A stretch of DNA of 64,000 nt from Paludibacter jiangxiensis (GCA_945897785.1 CAMDGD010000001.1:42033-106032); one strand, 5' to 3'. Counted from the stretch's first letter, positions 16,745 to 26,492 are shown. The notes: generated by a model not told the origin, from the letters alone. Made by a program: numbers and translations.

Positions 16745-18169
16745 TTATCTTTGTCCTTCAATAAAACTTCTGATACATCTAAAGCCGATATACGATTTGC
16801 TTTCTTGTTGATATTCATAAGTTCTAGCACCACATTGAAGATACGCACCAATATCTTTCCAAGATCCACCTTTGATAACTTTTCTTCTTTTTACATCCGG
16901 ATCAGATGTTTTTGCGTTTTGTTGATATTCAGGATTCATATCATGAACAAAGCTCAAAGTTGATTCAGTATAAACTGATGATGTCCATTCAGAAACATTT
17001 CCAGACATATCATAAATACCATAATCATTCGGAGGATATGCAGCAACAAAAGCTGTAATCATATAACCATCATCAGTATAATTCCCTCTTAAAGGTTTAA
17101 AGTTGGCTAAGAAACAACCTTTAGCTGTTCTAATATAATTCCCTCCCCAAGGATACATTGCCAAATCTCTACCTCCACGAGCAGCATATTCCCATTCAGC
17201 TTCGGAAGGAAGCCTCCAATCTTGAACAAGAGGCCCTTTTGTAGCCACCTGATATCCATTAAACAAACGAGTTCTCCAATGACAGAAGGCCACAGCTTGT
17301 TCCCATGTTACACCAACAACAGGATATTCTCCATAACCGGGATGCGACAAATACATTTTCATGTAAGGCTCATTGTAAGCATAAGTAAAGTCTCTAATCC
17401 AGCATAATGTGTCCGGATAAACATTTAATATCTTAGTAGAGATAAAATCTGCTCTTTTTTTCAATGGACGATAAATTGTTCTATTAACAATAAATCCATT
17501 TTCGTCACGATAAGTAGTATCTTTTTTAATCATAACATCAGCACTATCTCTAGTTACTCCTAATCCATCTGTACTTCTATCATACCCACTTTTCAATGAA
17601 TTAAACTTATTGACTTTCATAGCTGCCTGTTTGTAATCCACAAAATCAAATTTATAATTCAACACTGTTCCATTTAACTGAGGCACTAATTCAATAGCAT
17701 CTTCACCCACATAGTACATACTATCTAAAGCTCTTTTTTGATCTTCGTTAGCTCTACCCCAAGGAATAGGTTTGTCCCAATTTAAATGAGGAGGGATTTC
17801 ATTTCCTTTACGGTCTTGTGTTATTTTATAAGCCTCATCACCTCCGATAGCCGGATTAGCAAGTCTTTCTCTGGCAATTGAATCGCGTACATAAATTATA
17901 AATTGACGATACTCACCATTAGTGACTTCAGTTTCGTCAATCCAAAATGCATCTACAGACACAGTTTTTGACTGTGAATTCATTGCCCAATTTGCATCTT
18001 GGTCGTTATTACCTGTGGTAAAAGACCCTCTATTAACAAACACCATCCCGAAAGGAGAAGGATCAGTCCAAGAACGAGAGAAAACACCAACCAACTCTCC
18101 GTTTCCTTGATTACTTCCGCAGCTAACTATAGCTAAAAGTAAGGTAGAAAAAATCAATAACTTTTTCAT
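16745..18169 (-). CDS. gldK: T9SS ring lipoprotein GldK/PorK
   Basis: GldK is an outer-membrane lipoprotein forming the periplasmic ring with GldN. The 474-residue product has a lipoprotein signal with lipobox Cys17 (LLLAIVSCGS). The mature part is a formylglycine-generating-enzyme/sulfatase-modifying-factor fold: FGMVFVNRGSFTTGN, DAFWIDETEVTNGEYRQFI, VVGVTWEQAVAFCHWRT, WRLPSEAEWEYAARGG, YDMSGNVSEWTSS and the terminal IGFRCIR. In GldK this fold is structural, not catalytic. Position between porP and gldL is standard. Confidence 0.95.
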   Translation of the reverse strand: MKKLLIFSTLLLAIVSCGSNQGNGELVGVFSRSWTDPSPFGMVFVNRGSFTTGNNDQDANWAMNSQSKTVSVDAFWIDETEVTNGEYRQFIIYVRDSIARERLANPAIGGDEAYKITQDRKGNEIPPHLNWDKPIPWGRANEDQKRALDSMYYVGEDAIELVPQLNGTVLNYKFDFVDYKQAAMKVNKFNSLKSGYDRSTDGLGVTRDSADVMIKKDTTYRDENGFIVNRTIYRPLKKRADFISTKILNVYPDTLCWIRDFTYAYNEPYMKMYLSHPGYGEYPVVGVTWEQAVAFCHWRTRLFNGYQVATKGPLVQDWRLPSEAEWEYAARGGRDLAMYPWGGNYIRTAKGCFLANFKPLRGNYTDDGYMITAFVAAYPPNDYGIYDMSGNVSEWTSSVYTESTLSFVHDMNPEYQQNAKTSDPDVKRRKVIKGGSWKDIGAYLQCGARTYEYQQESKSYIGFRCIRSFIEGQR

Positions 18170-18198
18170 ATCAATTAATTATATATGTATTCACAAAT

Positions 18199-19146
18199 TT
18201 ATAAAACTCTAACACTTTTATATTTATTCAATTTGTTTTTCTCCAAATTTATATTGTAACGCAAAACTAACTCAAGTGAGCCAAATGAATAAGCAATTAT
18301 TCTTGTAGTTGGCAAATCGTAAGCAAAACCAACAGTTAAGCCGTTTATAAGATTAAGCCCTCCAAAAAAAACTATGCAATCTTGCAACCTCCAACTTAAC
18401 CCCAACCAATACTTTTCATCTTTTTCTATGCGTGCACTTAGGTCCGATTGAAAAGAGATAAAATCTGTTTTTAGCAAAAGGGATGGTTTTACTACATACC
18501 TGACATTTTTTAAAGGTAGTGTGTATCCTGCTGTAAAGTAAGCTGTTCTACCAATAAAACTATTAATGTAATCATCCATTTCCAATTGAGGTTGAAATAA
18601 GTGCAAAACAGACAAACCAAGATAATAACGAGGGCTTACATACATTACCCCAAGACCATAATCCATTGCTACATCATTAACAGATTGCTTTGGAATTGCC
18701 ATATCTCCACTAATATCATGGTAATCACTTTCAACTAAGCGAACACTGTCGCCATTTATTGTTTGACTTATAAAGCCAAGATTTGCACCAACATTCAGCG
18801 ACGCTTCGCCTATTTGGTATTTTAAAGCATATTGAAAATTCACACTTTGGTTAGAAAAAATTCCAAACTTGTCATTAACAAAAGCTATGCCAACACCTTG
18901 TTTCTTATCAAAAAAAGCTTTAAAAGGCATATTTGCAGCAAAAAAATTAGTTTGAGGGGCATTTGGAATACCAACCCATTGTTGTCTATGCAAGCCTATT
19001 AAATTAATTCCTTTATTATTCGCCAAAACAGAAGGGTTATAACTTTCGGCAGCAAACATATACTGGCTTATTTGCGGATCACTCTGTCCTCTAACAGAGA
19101 AATTAAAAAAAAGCACGGAACAAAGTACTAAAAAAAAAAATCTCAT
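18199..19146 (-). CDS. porP: T9SS PorP/SprF-family outer-membrane protein
   Basis: PorP/SprF proteins are outer-membrane barrels linked to T9SS. The 315-residue product begins with a signal peptide (about 1-20, ending VRGQ) and the family start SDPQISQYMFAAESYNPSV, followed by alternating strands such as GLHRQQWVGIPNAPQTNFF and AFYDLP-like segments near the end (GFAYDLPTTRI). It is the first gene of the porP-K-L-M-N unit, 29 bp before gldK. A second paralogue is at 43665-44612. Confidence 0.92.
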   Translation of the reverse strand: MRFFFLVLCSVLFFNFSVRGQSDPQISQYMFAAESYNPSVLANNKGINLIGLHRQQWVGIPNAPQTNFFAANMPFKAFFDKKQGVGIAFVNDKFGIFSNQSVNFQYALKYQIGEASLNVGANLGFISQTINGDSVRLVESDYHDISGDMAIPKQSVNDVAMDYGLGVMYVSPRYYLGLSVLHLFQPQLEMDDYINSFIGRTAYFTAGYTLPLKNVRYVVKPSLLLKTDFISFQSDLSARIEKDEKYWLGLSWRLQDCIVFFGGLNLINGLTVGFAYDLPTTRIIAYSFGSLELVLRYNINLEKNKLNKYKSVRVL

Positions 19147-19204
19147 ATTACCATTGCTTTTACTTGAAAAATACGCTAAACAATAAACCTTAATTCAGAA
19201 GCTT

Positions 19205-19250
19205 CAAAATTAATTAAAAAATTAAACTATCAGCTATTGAATCAAAACTA
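19205..19250 (-). promoter_or_regulatory. Candidate -7 boxes upstream of the T9SS operon
   Basis: The minus strand contains TAATTTTG (19205-19212) and TAGTTTTG (19243-19250), both TAnnTTTG, 59 and 97 bp ahead of porP. Neither has an ideally spaced TTTG; the nearest TTG for the second is 23 bp upstream. Which is used cannot be told. Confidence 0.3.
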
Positions 19251-19287
19251 TCTATACACGATAGGATAAGTTTCAATCAAAAACACA

Positions 19288-19509
19288 TCAATACTCTTCT
19301 TCATTAAAGAAAAAATCTTCTTTACTCGGATAATCAGGCCATATATCCTCAATACTTTCGTATATTTCACCCTCATCTTCAATCTCTTGTAAATTTTCAA
19401 TTACCTCTAAAGGGGCACATGATCGCATGGCATAATCTACTAATTCATCCTTTGTTGCCGGCCATGGGGCATCTTCTAATTTAGAAGCTAACTCTAGCGT
19501 CCAATACAT
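19288..19509 (-). CDS. DUF2795 family protein
   Basis: A 73-residue, strongly acidic cytosolic protein: MYWTLELASKLEDAPWPATK then DELVDYAMRSCAPLEVIENL and a Glu-rich tail with DIWPDYPSKEDFF. The sequence is typical of a very conserved small Bacteroidota protein of DUF2795 type; its role is not known. Monocistronic, with a candidate promoter at 19567-19597. Confidence 0.85.
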   Translation of the reverse strand: MYWTLELASKLEDAPWPATKDELVDYAMRSCAPLEVIENLQEIEDEGEIYESIEDIWPDYPSKEDFFFNEEEY

Positions 19510-19566
19510 AATTATTAAGTCTTTGATCTTTTAATTCCTTGAGGTTTTCATCCCTTAAATTGCATG

Positions 19567-19597
19567 CAAAAATAAAAGAAAATATATTACAAACAAT
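19567..19597 (-). promoter_or_regulatory. Promoter candidate for the DUF2795 gene
   Basis: The minus strand reads ATTG (19594-19597), 19 bp, TATTTTTG (19567-19574). The -7 box is exact; the -33 box has TTG but not the first T. Confidence 0.55.
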
Positions 19598-19902
19598 TTT
19601 TATATATAAAAAACTTCTACTGCCTTTGTAAATTCAGTGTTTACAAAAAAATCACACAAATCATGAAAAAAAATAGCTGTTTATTTTATTAAAATAAGAA
19701 CATAAAAAAAATATTTAAAAAAAAAATATAAGTTATTAATAGAAAGAGTTTTAATCAATATTTAACCAAGAGCACATACAATAAGAATATTGCTCTTTAA
19801 AAACTTAAAGGTTATATATTCGCAGAAAAAATGTTTCACAACACATTTTACTATTACTACAAAAAACAAATCTACTACCACTTTTATAGCAAGCTGCTTT
19901 AT
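19598..19902. other. AT-rich intergenic gap with no recognised gene
   Basis: About 305 bp of very AT-rich DNA between the DUF2795 promoter and the end of the methyltransferase gene. It contains long A and T runs. I see no tRNA, stable hairpin or convincing coding frame; a 34-codon Tyr-rich frame at 19831-19935 is considered chance. Confidence 0.6.
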
Positions 19903-20667
19903 TTAAAACAACAAACGATAATTATGTTTGGTTAGTTTCATGTCAAAAAAAACAATCCCTAAGGTAAACAAATCAAATGTAACGGTTACCTGAGAATGGG
20001 ATAAAATTACAGTCCAAGCATCTTCCATTTCTCTAGAATAATGTATATCATCAAAAACAAATACTGTTTTCTCGTGCACTCTCGATAAACAAAGATTGAA
20101 ATACCTCAAGGTAGCCTCTTTAGTGTGATTTGCATCAAAAAGAACAAAGTCAAGCGAATCTAGATTCGCTAAATGCTTAGCCAATGTAATATCAATATTT
20201 CCAACTATTATATTGACATTTTGAAGAGCGCACGAGGATAAAACTTGTTGAGCAATTTGAGCAATTTGCGGGCATCCTTCAAATGAATAAACGGTTGCTT
20301 TTGAGTCAACAGAGGCCAAATAAGCCGTAGTTATACCTAAAGAAGAGCCCAATTCAATAATAGTATTTGGTTTGAAAGTCCTTACTAAGCGAAATAAAAG
20401 TTGTGCATATCTTTTCTTACTAAGTGATTTTGTAGCAATATGTGCAACTTTTCGTTTACCTGACTCTCCTGTTCCAAAATCAGTAACAAATAATTCTTTT
20501 CTATCTTTGACTAACTTCTTGCGCAGGCTTTCAATCTTTTGAAAAACATAATACGGATGTCTTTCTTCGATAACATTTGTTATTAAATCGAAAGCAAAGG
20601 GAGAGTGAACACCGTAACCCCTTTTATGCCTTGCAAAAAACAAGTATTTGATAAACCTAAAAAACAT
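19903..20667 (-). CDS. Class I SAM-dependent methyltransferase (O-methyltransferase-like)
   Basis: The 254-residue protein has a basic N-terminus (MFFRFIKYLFFARHKRGYGV then HSPFAFDLI) and a Rossmann methyltransferase domain: motif I TIIELGSSLGITTAYLAS (about 111-128), an acidic residue after the second strand (VYSFEGCPQ, binding ribose), and DFVLFDANHT like the metal-binding DxxxxDxxH of catechol-type O-methyltransferases. A later FVFDDIHYSREMEDAW segment adds D-D. The substrate is unknown. It is flanked by tRNA-Leu and looks monocistronic. Confidence 0.78.
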   Translation of the reverse strand: MFFRFIKYLFFARHKRGYGVHSPFAFDLITNVIEERHPYYVFQKIESLRKKLVKDRKELFVTDFGTGESGKRKVAHIATKSLSKKRYAQLLFRLVRTFKPNTIIELGSSLGITTAYLASVDSKATVYSFEGCPQIAQIAQQVLSSCALQNVNIIVGNIDITLAKHLANLDSLDFVLFDANHTKEATLRYFNLCLSRVHEKTVFVFDDIHYSREMEDAWTVILSHSQVTVTFDLFTLGIVFFDMKLTKHNYRLLF

Positions 20668-20739
20668 ACTTGAAAAGATAAATATACCTTAAACAAAAAC
20701 GCTTACAATCTATCGACCATAAGCGTTTTATTTAACTTG

Positions 20740-20823
20740 TACCCAGAGCCGGGATCGAACCGGCATGGAAATAAATCCACTGGTGTTTGAGACCAGCGCG
20801 TCTACCAATTCCGCCATCTGGGC
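20740..20823 (-). tRNA. tRNA-Leu (anticodon CAA)
   Basis: An 84-nt class II tRNA on the minus strand: acceptor GCCCAGA/TCTGGGT (one G-U pair), anticodon stem CTGGT/ACCAG around CTCAAAC (anticodon CAA), a long variable arm (TGGATTTATTTCCA), T stem GCCGG/CCGGC and discriminator A73 as expected for leucine. A TACTTTTG box lies just upstream at 20839-20846. Confidence 0.96.
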
Positions 20824-20905
20824 ATTGAAATCGTGGTGCAAAAGTAATATTTTTTTTACTTTTACCTATTCGCTTATTCATTTTTTTTGAAATAGATACT
20901 ATTTG

Positions 20906-20936
20906 TTGCAATAAATAAAAAATGAGCGTATTTTAG
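20906..20936 (+). promoter_or_regulatory. Promoter candidate for manC
   Basis: TTG (20906-20908), 20 bp, TATTTTAG (20929-20936), one base off TAnnTTTG. The gene starts 45 bp downstream. Confidence 0.4.
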
Positions 20937-20981
20937 CAAGCTTAAAAATTACGAAATAACCATTTATAACTAGCTCATTTT

Positions 20982-22055
20982 ATGAAAAATAACTATTGTG
21001 TAATCATGGCCGGCGGCATTGGAAGTAGATTTTGGCCGTTTAGCAGAAACGACAAACCAAAACAATTTCTTGATTTCTTCGGTACAGGAAAGTCGCTTTT
21101 ACAAATGACTTTTAGTCGGTTCCAGCAAATTGTTCCGACAGAAAATATCATTATTGTCACCAATCAACTATACAAAGACTTAATATTAGAGCAATTACCT
21201 GAAATTTCTTCGAAGCAAATTCTTCTTGAACCTTTACGTAGAAATACTGCCCCATGTATTGCTTATGCCATAAACAGAATACAATCAATTACAAGTGAAG
21301 CAAATATTATTATTACGCCATCTGATCACTTAATATTAAAAGAAGTTGATTTTATTCAAACTATAAAAACAGGACTTGATTTTATTCAAGCAAACAATAG
21401 TTTGCTAACCTTAGGAATTAAACCAAACAGGCCGGAAACTGGATATGGATATATTCAAATTGAAGAAGGAAAAGGTGACTTACGAAAAGTAAAAACCTTT
21501 ACAGAAAAACCAAATTTAGCGTTAGCGAAGGTATTTGTAGAGAGCGGTGAATTTTTCTGGAATTCAGGCATATTTCTTTGGAATTTACAGGCAATTACAG
21601 ATGCTTTTAAGAATTTACTTCCTGAAGTTTCATCTAAATTTGAAAGTGGAAAGGCATATTATAACACCACCGAAGAAAACGAGTTTATAAACAAGATTTA
21701 CCCTTCTTGTCAGAATATTTCTATTGATTATGGCATCTTAGAGAAAGCGCCAAATGTACATGTGCTCTGTTCTGATTTCGGTTGGTCGGATTTAGGCACT
21801 TGGGGTTCCTTATATGATATTTCTCAGAAAGATGAACAAGAAAATGTATCGCTTAAGTCGTATACCCAATACTATAACAGTTCAAAAAACATTGTAACAG
21901 TGTCGGAAGGGAAGTTGGCTGTAATTGAAGGATTAGAAGGATATATTGTTGCCGAGACCGACGATGTACTTTTGATTTGCAAAAAAGAAGAAGAACAAAA
22001 AATCCGACAAATTGTAAATGATATTTCGATTCGTTTTAAAGGAGATTACATTTAA
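20982..22055 (+). CDS. manC: Mannose-1-phosphate guanylyltransferase
   Basis: Makes GDP-mannose from mannose-1-phosphate and GTP. The 357-residue protein has the nucleotidyltransferase signature MAGGIGSRFWPFSRNDKPKQ (residues 9-28), a PSDHLI metal-site motif (about 114-119), FTEKPNLALA and the WNSGIFLW motif. It lacks the C-terminal cupin isomerase domain of bifunctional ManC/AlgA, so it is the single-domain form. GDP-mannose made here is the substrate of Gmd encoded at 61408-62559. It is followed by a small membrane protein gene and mutL. Confidence 0.93.
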   Translation: MKNNYCVIMAGGIGSRFWPFSRNDKPKQFLDFFGTGKSLLQMTFSRFQQIVPTENIIIVTNQLYKDLILEQLPEISSKQILLEPLRRNTAPCIAYAINRIQSITSEANIIITPSDHLILKEVDFIQTIKTGLDFIQANNSLLTLGIKPNRPETGYGYIQIEEGKGDLRKVKTFTEKPNLALAKVFVESGEFFWNSGIFLWNLQAITDAFKNLLPEVSSKFESGKAYYNTTEENEFINKIYPSCQNISIDYGILEKAPNVHVLCSDFGWSDLGTWGSLYDISQKDEQENVSLKSYTQYYNSSKNIVTVSEGKLAVIEGLEGYIVAETDDVLLICKKEEEQKIRQIVNDISIRFKGDYI

Positions 22056-22066
22056 AAAAGAAAAAA

Positions 22067-22399
22067 ATGGGATTGTTTTCATTTCGAAACACGCAAAAAC
22101 CTAGAAGGTTTAATCATATTCCGATTTATTGGAATGAGGAAAAAGAAAAAAGAGAAGAAAGAGAAGTCAGTGCAGAAAAAGCAGCTCTATCCAAAAAAAA
22201 TAAAACTTACACACCATCAATAAAACGGGGGTCTTTTCGAAAATATTCAGAAAGACTTGATGTTGAAAAAAAAACATCTGCTACACGGAAATCAACCATA
22301 AAACTTATGATAGCCTTGTTTCTACTATTTATTTTAGGGTTGTTTATCTTTATTAACAGCAATGCCATTTATGCGTTATACTTTGATTCTACATTCTAA
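22067..22399 (+). CDS. Conserved small single-pass membrane protein
   Basis: I do not recognise a function. The 110 residues have a basic N-terminal half (RNTQKPRRFNHIPIYW, then many Lys, Glu, Arg) and one membrane helix near the C-terminus (about 81-100, LMIALFLLFILGLFIFINSN). The orientation rule puts the basic part in the cytosol. It lies 11 bp after manC and 14 bp before mutL, so it is co-transcribed; I recall a similar small protein ahead of mutL in other Bacteroidota genomes. Confidence 0.7.
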   Translation: MGLFSFRNTQKPRRFNHIPIYWNEEKEKREEREVSAEKAALSKKNKTYTPSIKRGSFRKYSERLDVEKKTSATRKSTIKLMIALFLLFILGLFIFINSNAIYALYFDSTF

Positions 22400-22413
22400 A
22401 ATAACTTTCGTTT

Positions 22414-24258
22414 ATGAGTGATGTGATACATCTTTTACCAGATTCTGTAGCTAATCAAATAGCAGCAGGAGAAGTAATTCAACGACCAGCTTCTGTTGTA
22501 AAAGAACTTGTTGAGAATTCTCTTGATGCAGGAGCTACAACCATTCAAATTATAATTAAAGATGCAGGAAGAACGTTTATTCAGGTAATTGATAATGGCA
22601 AAGGAATGTCAGAAACTGATGCTCGAATGTCGTTTGAAAGGCATGCCACATCAAAAATAAAAAAGGCCGATGATTTGTTTTCGCTTAACACCATGGGGTT
22701 TAGAGGAGAAGCACTTGCTTCTATTGCAGCTGTTGCTCAGGTAGAATTACGAAGCAAACAAGCAGAGAATGAACTCGGCGTACTTCTTGAAATATCCGGA
22801 TCGACACTAGAAAAACAATCAGCTATTAATTGTGCAAACGGAAGTATGTTTTCGGTAAAAAATTTATTTTTCAACATTCCTGCACGACGAAAATTCTTAA
22901 AAACAAATAGCACGGAACTAAATCACATCATTACTGAATTTAACCGTATTGCTATTATTAACCCAAGCATTTCGTTTAGCTTAATACACAACGACAATGC
23001 CATATTTCAACTCTCTGAAAGCAATTTACGACAACGAATTACGGCAATATTCGGAAAAAACATCAATCAACAACTATTACCGATAGAAACCAGTACTAGT
23101 TTAATTAACATATCCGGTTTTGTTGGCAAACCTGAGTCAGCTAAAAAGCAAATGCACAATCAATACTTTTTTGTAAACGGGCGGTATATGAGGCATCCTT
23201 ATTTTCACAAAGCAGTAATGAAAGCCTTTGACCGAATGCTATCTCCAGAAACCAGCCCTAGTTATTTTATATCATTTACGATAGACCCAGCCAATATTGA
23301 TGTAAACATCCACCCAACAAAAACCGAAATTAAGTTTGATAACGAACAAGCCATTTGGTCTATAATTATGGCAACAGTAAGGGAAGCCCTCGGAAAATTC
23401 AATATTGTTCCGGGGATTGATTTTGACCAAGCAAATGCCACAGAAATGCCTCTAATCAACTCAACTACAAAAATTGAGTTACCCAGAACTACATTTAACC
23501 CTGAATATAATCCATTTAACCAACACAAACTCAACAACGGAGAATCGAAGAAAGAAAATTTTAATTGGGAGAAACTCTATGAAGGATTTGAAAGTGAAAA
23601 AGGAATCGTTTCCATTGAGAATCAAAGCAATTTACCTTTTTCAGAAGGAGTAAATAACAGTAAAGAACAAGAAGAGATTACAAAAATAAACGACACTGTT
23701 TGTGCCGATTTTTTTCAATACCGAGCAAAATACATTCTCACTACAGTAAAATCCGGGTTGATGTTGATTGATCAACGCAGAGCACACGAGCGGATATTAT
23801 ATGAGCAGCACCTTCAGCATATTCGCACACAGAAAGGTATTTCACATCAACTACTCTTTCCTGAATTACTCGAATTATCTACCGAAGATTGTTTACTACT
23901 GGAAGAAATTACAGCCGATCTTTCTTTCGTTGGCTTTGATATCGATTGTTTTGGAAAGAACACATACCGTATTAACGGAATTCCAGCAAACTTCGAGGGG
24001 ATAAATGCCGTAAAAGTTATAGAAGATATGCTTGCTGCAAATCGCGAAAGAACGAATAGTGGTAAAACAGCAATACACGAAAACATTGCGTTATCTTTAG
24101 CCAAAGCGTTAGCCATACCTTACGGTAAAACATTATCAAGAGAAGAAATCAATCAACTTATCAATCAGCTCTTTAGCTGCGAGAACCACAATTACACACC
24201 GGATGGAAAAATAATTATCAATCTATTGACTTCGGAAGAACTTGAAAAACGATTTTAA
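22414..24258 (+). CDS. mutL: DNA mismatch repair protein MutL
   Basis: MutL couples mismatch recognition by MutS to strand removal. The 614-residue protein has the GHKL ATPase N-terminus: NSLDAGATTI, DNGKGM, TSKIKKADDLFSLNTMGFRG, GFRGEALASIAAV, and HPTKTEIKFDN in the transducer domain. A variable linker (about 340-425) leads to the C-terminal dimerisation domain. The metal-binding endonuclease motif DQHAx2Ex4E appears here as DQRRAHERILYE with Arg replacing His, and the usual C-terminal CPHGRP-type motif is not evident, so nicking activity is doubtful. Start is 14 bp after the preceding gene. Confidence 0.94.
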   Translation: MSDVIHLLPDSVANQIAAGEVIQRPASVVKELVENSLDAGATTIQIIIKDAGRTFIQVIDNGKGMSETDARMSFERHATSKIKKADDLFSLNTMGFRGEALASIAAVAQVELRSKQAENELGVLLEISGSTLEKQSAINCANGSMFSVKNLFFNIPARRKFLKTNSTELNHIITEFNRIAIINPSISFSLIHNDNAIFQLSESNLRQRITAIFGKNINQQLLPIETSTSLINISGFVGKPESAKKQMHNQYFFVNGRYMRHPYFHKAVMKAFDRMLSPETSPSYFISFTIDPANIDVNIHPTKTEIKFDNEQAIWSIIMATVREALGKFNIVPGIDFDQANATEMPLINSTTKIELPRTTFNPEYNPFNQHKLNNGESKKENFNWEKLYEGFESEKGIVSIENQSNLPFSEGVNNSKEQEEITKINDTVCADFFQYRAKYILTTVKSGLMLIDQRRAHERILYEQHLQHIRTQKGISHQLLFPELLELSTEDCLLLEEITADLSFVGFDIDCFGKNTYRINGIPANFEGINAVKVIEDMLAANRERTNSGKTAIHENIALSLAKALAIPYGKTLSREEINQLINQLFSCENHNYTPDGKIIINLLTSEELEKRF

Positions 24259-24293
24259 CTAAGAAACCACTTTCCTCTTACAGTGTTACTATA

Positions 24294-24863
24294 CTATTGA
24301 ACAGGAGAATAAACTACTGCTAATATTTTTGCACCCTTAAGACACCCCCCGTGAACATGGTGTGACACTATAGAATCATAGAAGATACTATCTCCTTCTT
24401 CTAAAATAATAACATCATCACCATAATTAATTTCCACAGCACCTTCTAAAACAAATAGAAATTCTTCTCCTTGATGCGATGAAAAAATAAAATCTTTCTC
24501 TACACATGGTGCAAGGTTTATAATAAATGGCTCCATTTGTCGGCCAGATTTATTTCCGGCTAAGGAAAAATAGCTCATGCTTTTTCGACTCGTATCAACT
24601 AATTGAGATTTTTCGTCAATACTACACTTACGGCTAATAATTGGCCCAGAAACCGCTTGATCATCAATAAATACATTTGAACGAACACCTAATGACCGTG
24701 CAATTTTAATAAGAGAAGCTAAAGACACACTAGCACTATTTTGCTCTACAGCAGTTAATTGATCCTCCGATAAATTTGCCTCATCAGCCAGCTCCTTCAA
24801 AGAAATGTTTTTTTCTAAACGAAGTGATTTAATTTTACTCCCAATAATTTTTACTTTTCCCAT
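24294..24863 (-). CDS. XRE-family regulator with cupin sensor domain
   Basis: A 189-residue transcription factor: N-terminal helix-turn-helix (about 10-62, IKSLRLEKNISLKELADEAN and then LSEDQLTAVEQNSASVSLAS) joined to a C-terminal cupin barrel (about 105-185, HQGEEFLFVLEGAVEINYGD, GDSIFYDSIVSHHVHG). Members such as PuuR or SinR-like cupin regulators sense small ligands. The target is unknown. It is convergent with mutL (36-bp gap) and transcribed alone, with a candidate promoter at 24897-24926. Confidence 0.88.
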   Translation of the reverse strand: MGKVKIIGSKIKSLRLEKNISLKELADEANLSEDQLTAVEQNSASVSLASLIKIARSLGVRSNVFIDDQAVSGPIISRKCSIDEKSQLVDTSRKSMSYFSLAGNKSGRQMEPFIINLAPCVEKDFIFSSHQGEEFLFVLEGAVEINYGDDVIILEEGDSIFYDSIVSHHVHGGCLKGAKILAVVYSPVQ

Positions 24864-24896
24864 CTTAAAAATCTTTCATTAGTTTATACGAACAGA

Positions 24897-24926
24897 CAAA
24901 AATAAAGATTATTCGCAGAAAACAAT
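24897..24926 (-). promoter_or_regulatory. Promoter candidate for the XRE-cupin gene
   Basis: The minus strand reads ATTG (24923-24926), 18 bp, TATTTTTG (24897-24904). The -7 box is exact and the -33 box keeps TTG. Confidence 0.45.
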
Positions 24927-24977
24927 AAAAAAGACGGTTTATTTCAAAATAATCGCTAGTAACTACTTGCAGTAATA

Positions 24978-26492
24978 TTAAACAGCAATCATTTTAATGG
25001 CTGTTTTCAAACGGCTTATTGTTTGTTCTTTTCCGATAATGGAAATTATATCAAACATATGCGGTCCTTTAAGTTCTCCAACAATCGATAAACGAAATGC
25101 ATTCATCACAGCACCCATATTGTGTTCTTTTTCTGCTATCCAAGCTTTCACTGTTTCTTCTAAATTAGAAGAAGAAAAGTTGGCTATAGACTCCAAAACC
25201 GTTATCAATTCATTCATTAATGCTGGCGTTTCCGATTTCCATCGCTTTTGCACAGCCTTTTCATCGTAAGCGCTTGGAGCTTGAAAAAAGAAGGCTGACT
25301 GCTCCCAAAAGTCAGCAATAAAATTACTCCGCTCTTTTATTAGGGAAACAATAGTTATTAGGGTAGCCTCGCTTGTAGCAATTCCTTTTTCTTTTAATAC
25401 TAAACTATACAGCTGGGCTAATTCTTCGTTTGATTTCTCTTGTAAGTATTTATGGTTAAACCACTTTCCCTTTTCATAATCAAATTTTGCACCTGATTTA
25501 CTTACTTTCTCCAGGCAAAAAAACTGTATCAATTCCTCCATAGAAAGGATTTCTTGTTCGGTTCCGGGATTCCAACCGAGCAAAGCCAAAAAATTAACCA
25601 CAGCTTCAGGAAAATAGCCTTCCTCACGGTATCCGGAAGATTTCTCGCATGTTTTAGGGTCAAGCCACTCTAACGGAAAAACAGGAAATCCCAGCTTATC
25701 ACCATCTCTTTTGCTTAATTTACCGTTTCCTTCGGGCTTTAACAATAGAGGTAAATGAGCAAACTGAGGCATGCTATCTTCCCAACCCAAATAACGATAC
25801 AATAACACATGAAGCGGCGCTGAAGGCAACCATTCTTCGCCACGAATAACATGTGATATTTGCATCAAATGATCGTCGACAATGTTGGCTAGGTGGTAAG
25901 TTGGTAAGCCGTCTGACGACTTCCATAAGACCTTATCATCAATAACAGATGAATTAACTTTTACCTCACCCCGAATTAAATCGTGGACTACAATATCTTG
26001 TGCCGGTTCAATTTTAATACGCACTACGAATGGTAATTCCTTCTCTAGTAAATCATTAAGTTCAATTTCAGACAGCGTTAAGCTATTTTTCATTTGCATT
26101 CTGGTAGAAGCATCGTATTGAAAATTGGCTACCAACTGTCGTTTTTCCTCCAATTGTTCCGGAGTATCAAAAGCGATGTAAGCTAAGCCTTTAGCTAACA
26201 ACTGATCAACAAATTTTTTATATATCATTTTTCGTTCACTCTGACGATATGGAGCATGTGGACCTCCAGTACCAACACCCTCATCTATAGTAATTCCTAG
26301 CCATTTAAGCGCTTCGATAATATATTCTTCTGCTCCTGTAACAAAACGAGCCGAATCGGTATCTTCAATACGCAACAACATTTTACCGCCATGTTGTTTG
26401 GCAAAAAGATAATTATACAGGGCAGTGCGTACACCACCAATATGTAATGGTCCTGTAGGACTAGGAGCAAAACGAACACGAACTTCTTTCAT
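24978..26492 (-). CDS. gltX: Glutamyl-tRNA synthetase
   Basis: Charges tRNA-Glu. I start it at the ATG at 26492 ([20 protein letters not shown]), giving 504 residues; an upstream in-frame ATG at 26549 would add 19 hydrophobic residues not found in the family. The class I motifs are present: HIGG in the first block (the HIGH equivalent) and KLSKRDGD (KMSKS equivalent). The C-terminal anticodon-binding helical domain is complete. Single gene between the BFD-like gene and the XRE regulator. Confidence 0.96.
   Translation of the reverse strand: MKEVRVRFAPSPTGPLHIGGVRTALYNYLFAKQHGGKMLLRIEDTDSARFVTGAEEYIIEALKWLGITIDEGVGTGGPHAPYRQSERKMIYKKFVDQLLAKGLAYIAFDTPEQLEEKRQLVANFQYDASTRMQMKNSLTLSEIELNDLLEKELPFVVRIKIEPAQDIVVHDLIRGEVKVNSSVIDDKVLWKSSDGLPTYHLANIVDDHLMQISHVIRGEEWLPSAPLHVLLYRYLGWEDSMPQFAHLPLLLKPEGNGKLSKRDGDKLGFPVFPLEWLDPKTCEKSSGYREEGYFPEAVVNFLALLGWNPGTEQEILSMEELIQFFCLEKVSKSGAKFDYEKGKWFNHKYLQEKSNEELAQLYSLVLKEKGIATSEATLITIVSLIKERSNFIADFWEQSAFFFQAPSAYDEKAVQKRWKSETPALMNELITVLESIANFSSSNLEETVKAWIAEKEHNMGAVMNAFRLSIVGELKGPHMFDIISIIGKEQTISRLKTAIKMIAV

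Noticed and set aside
19831..19935. A 34-codon Tyr-rich frame overlapping the end of the methyltransferase gene
   Set aside because: Low-complexity codons in AT-rich DNA, no promoter box and overlap with a real gene on the other strand.
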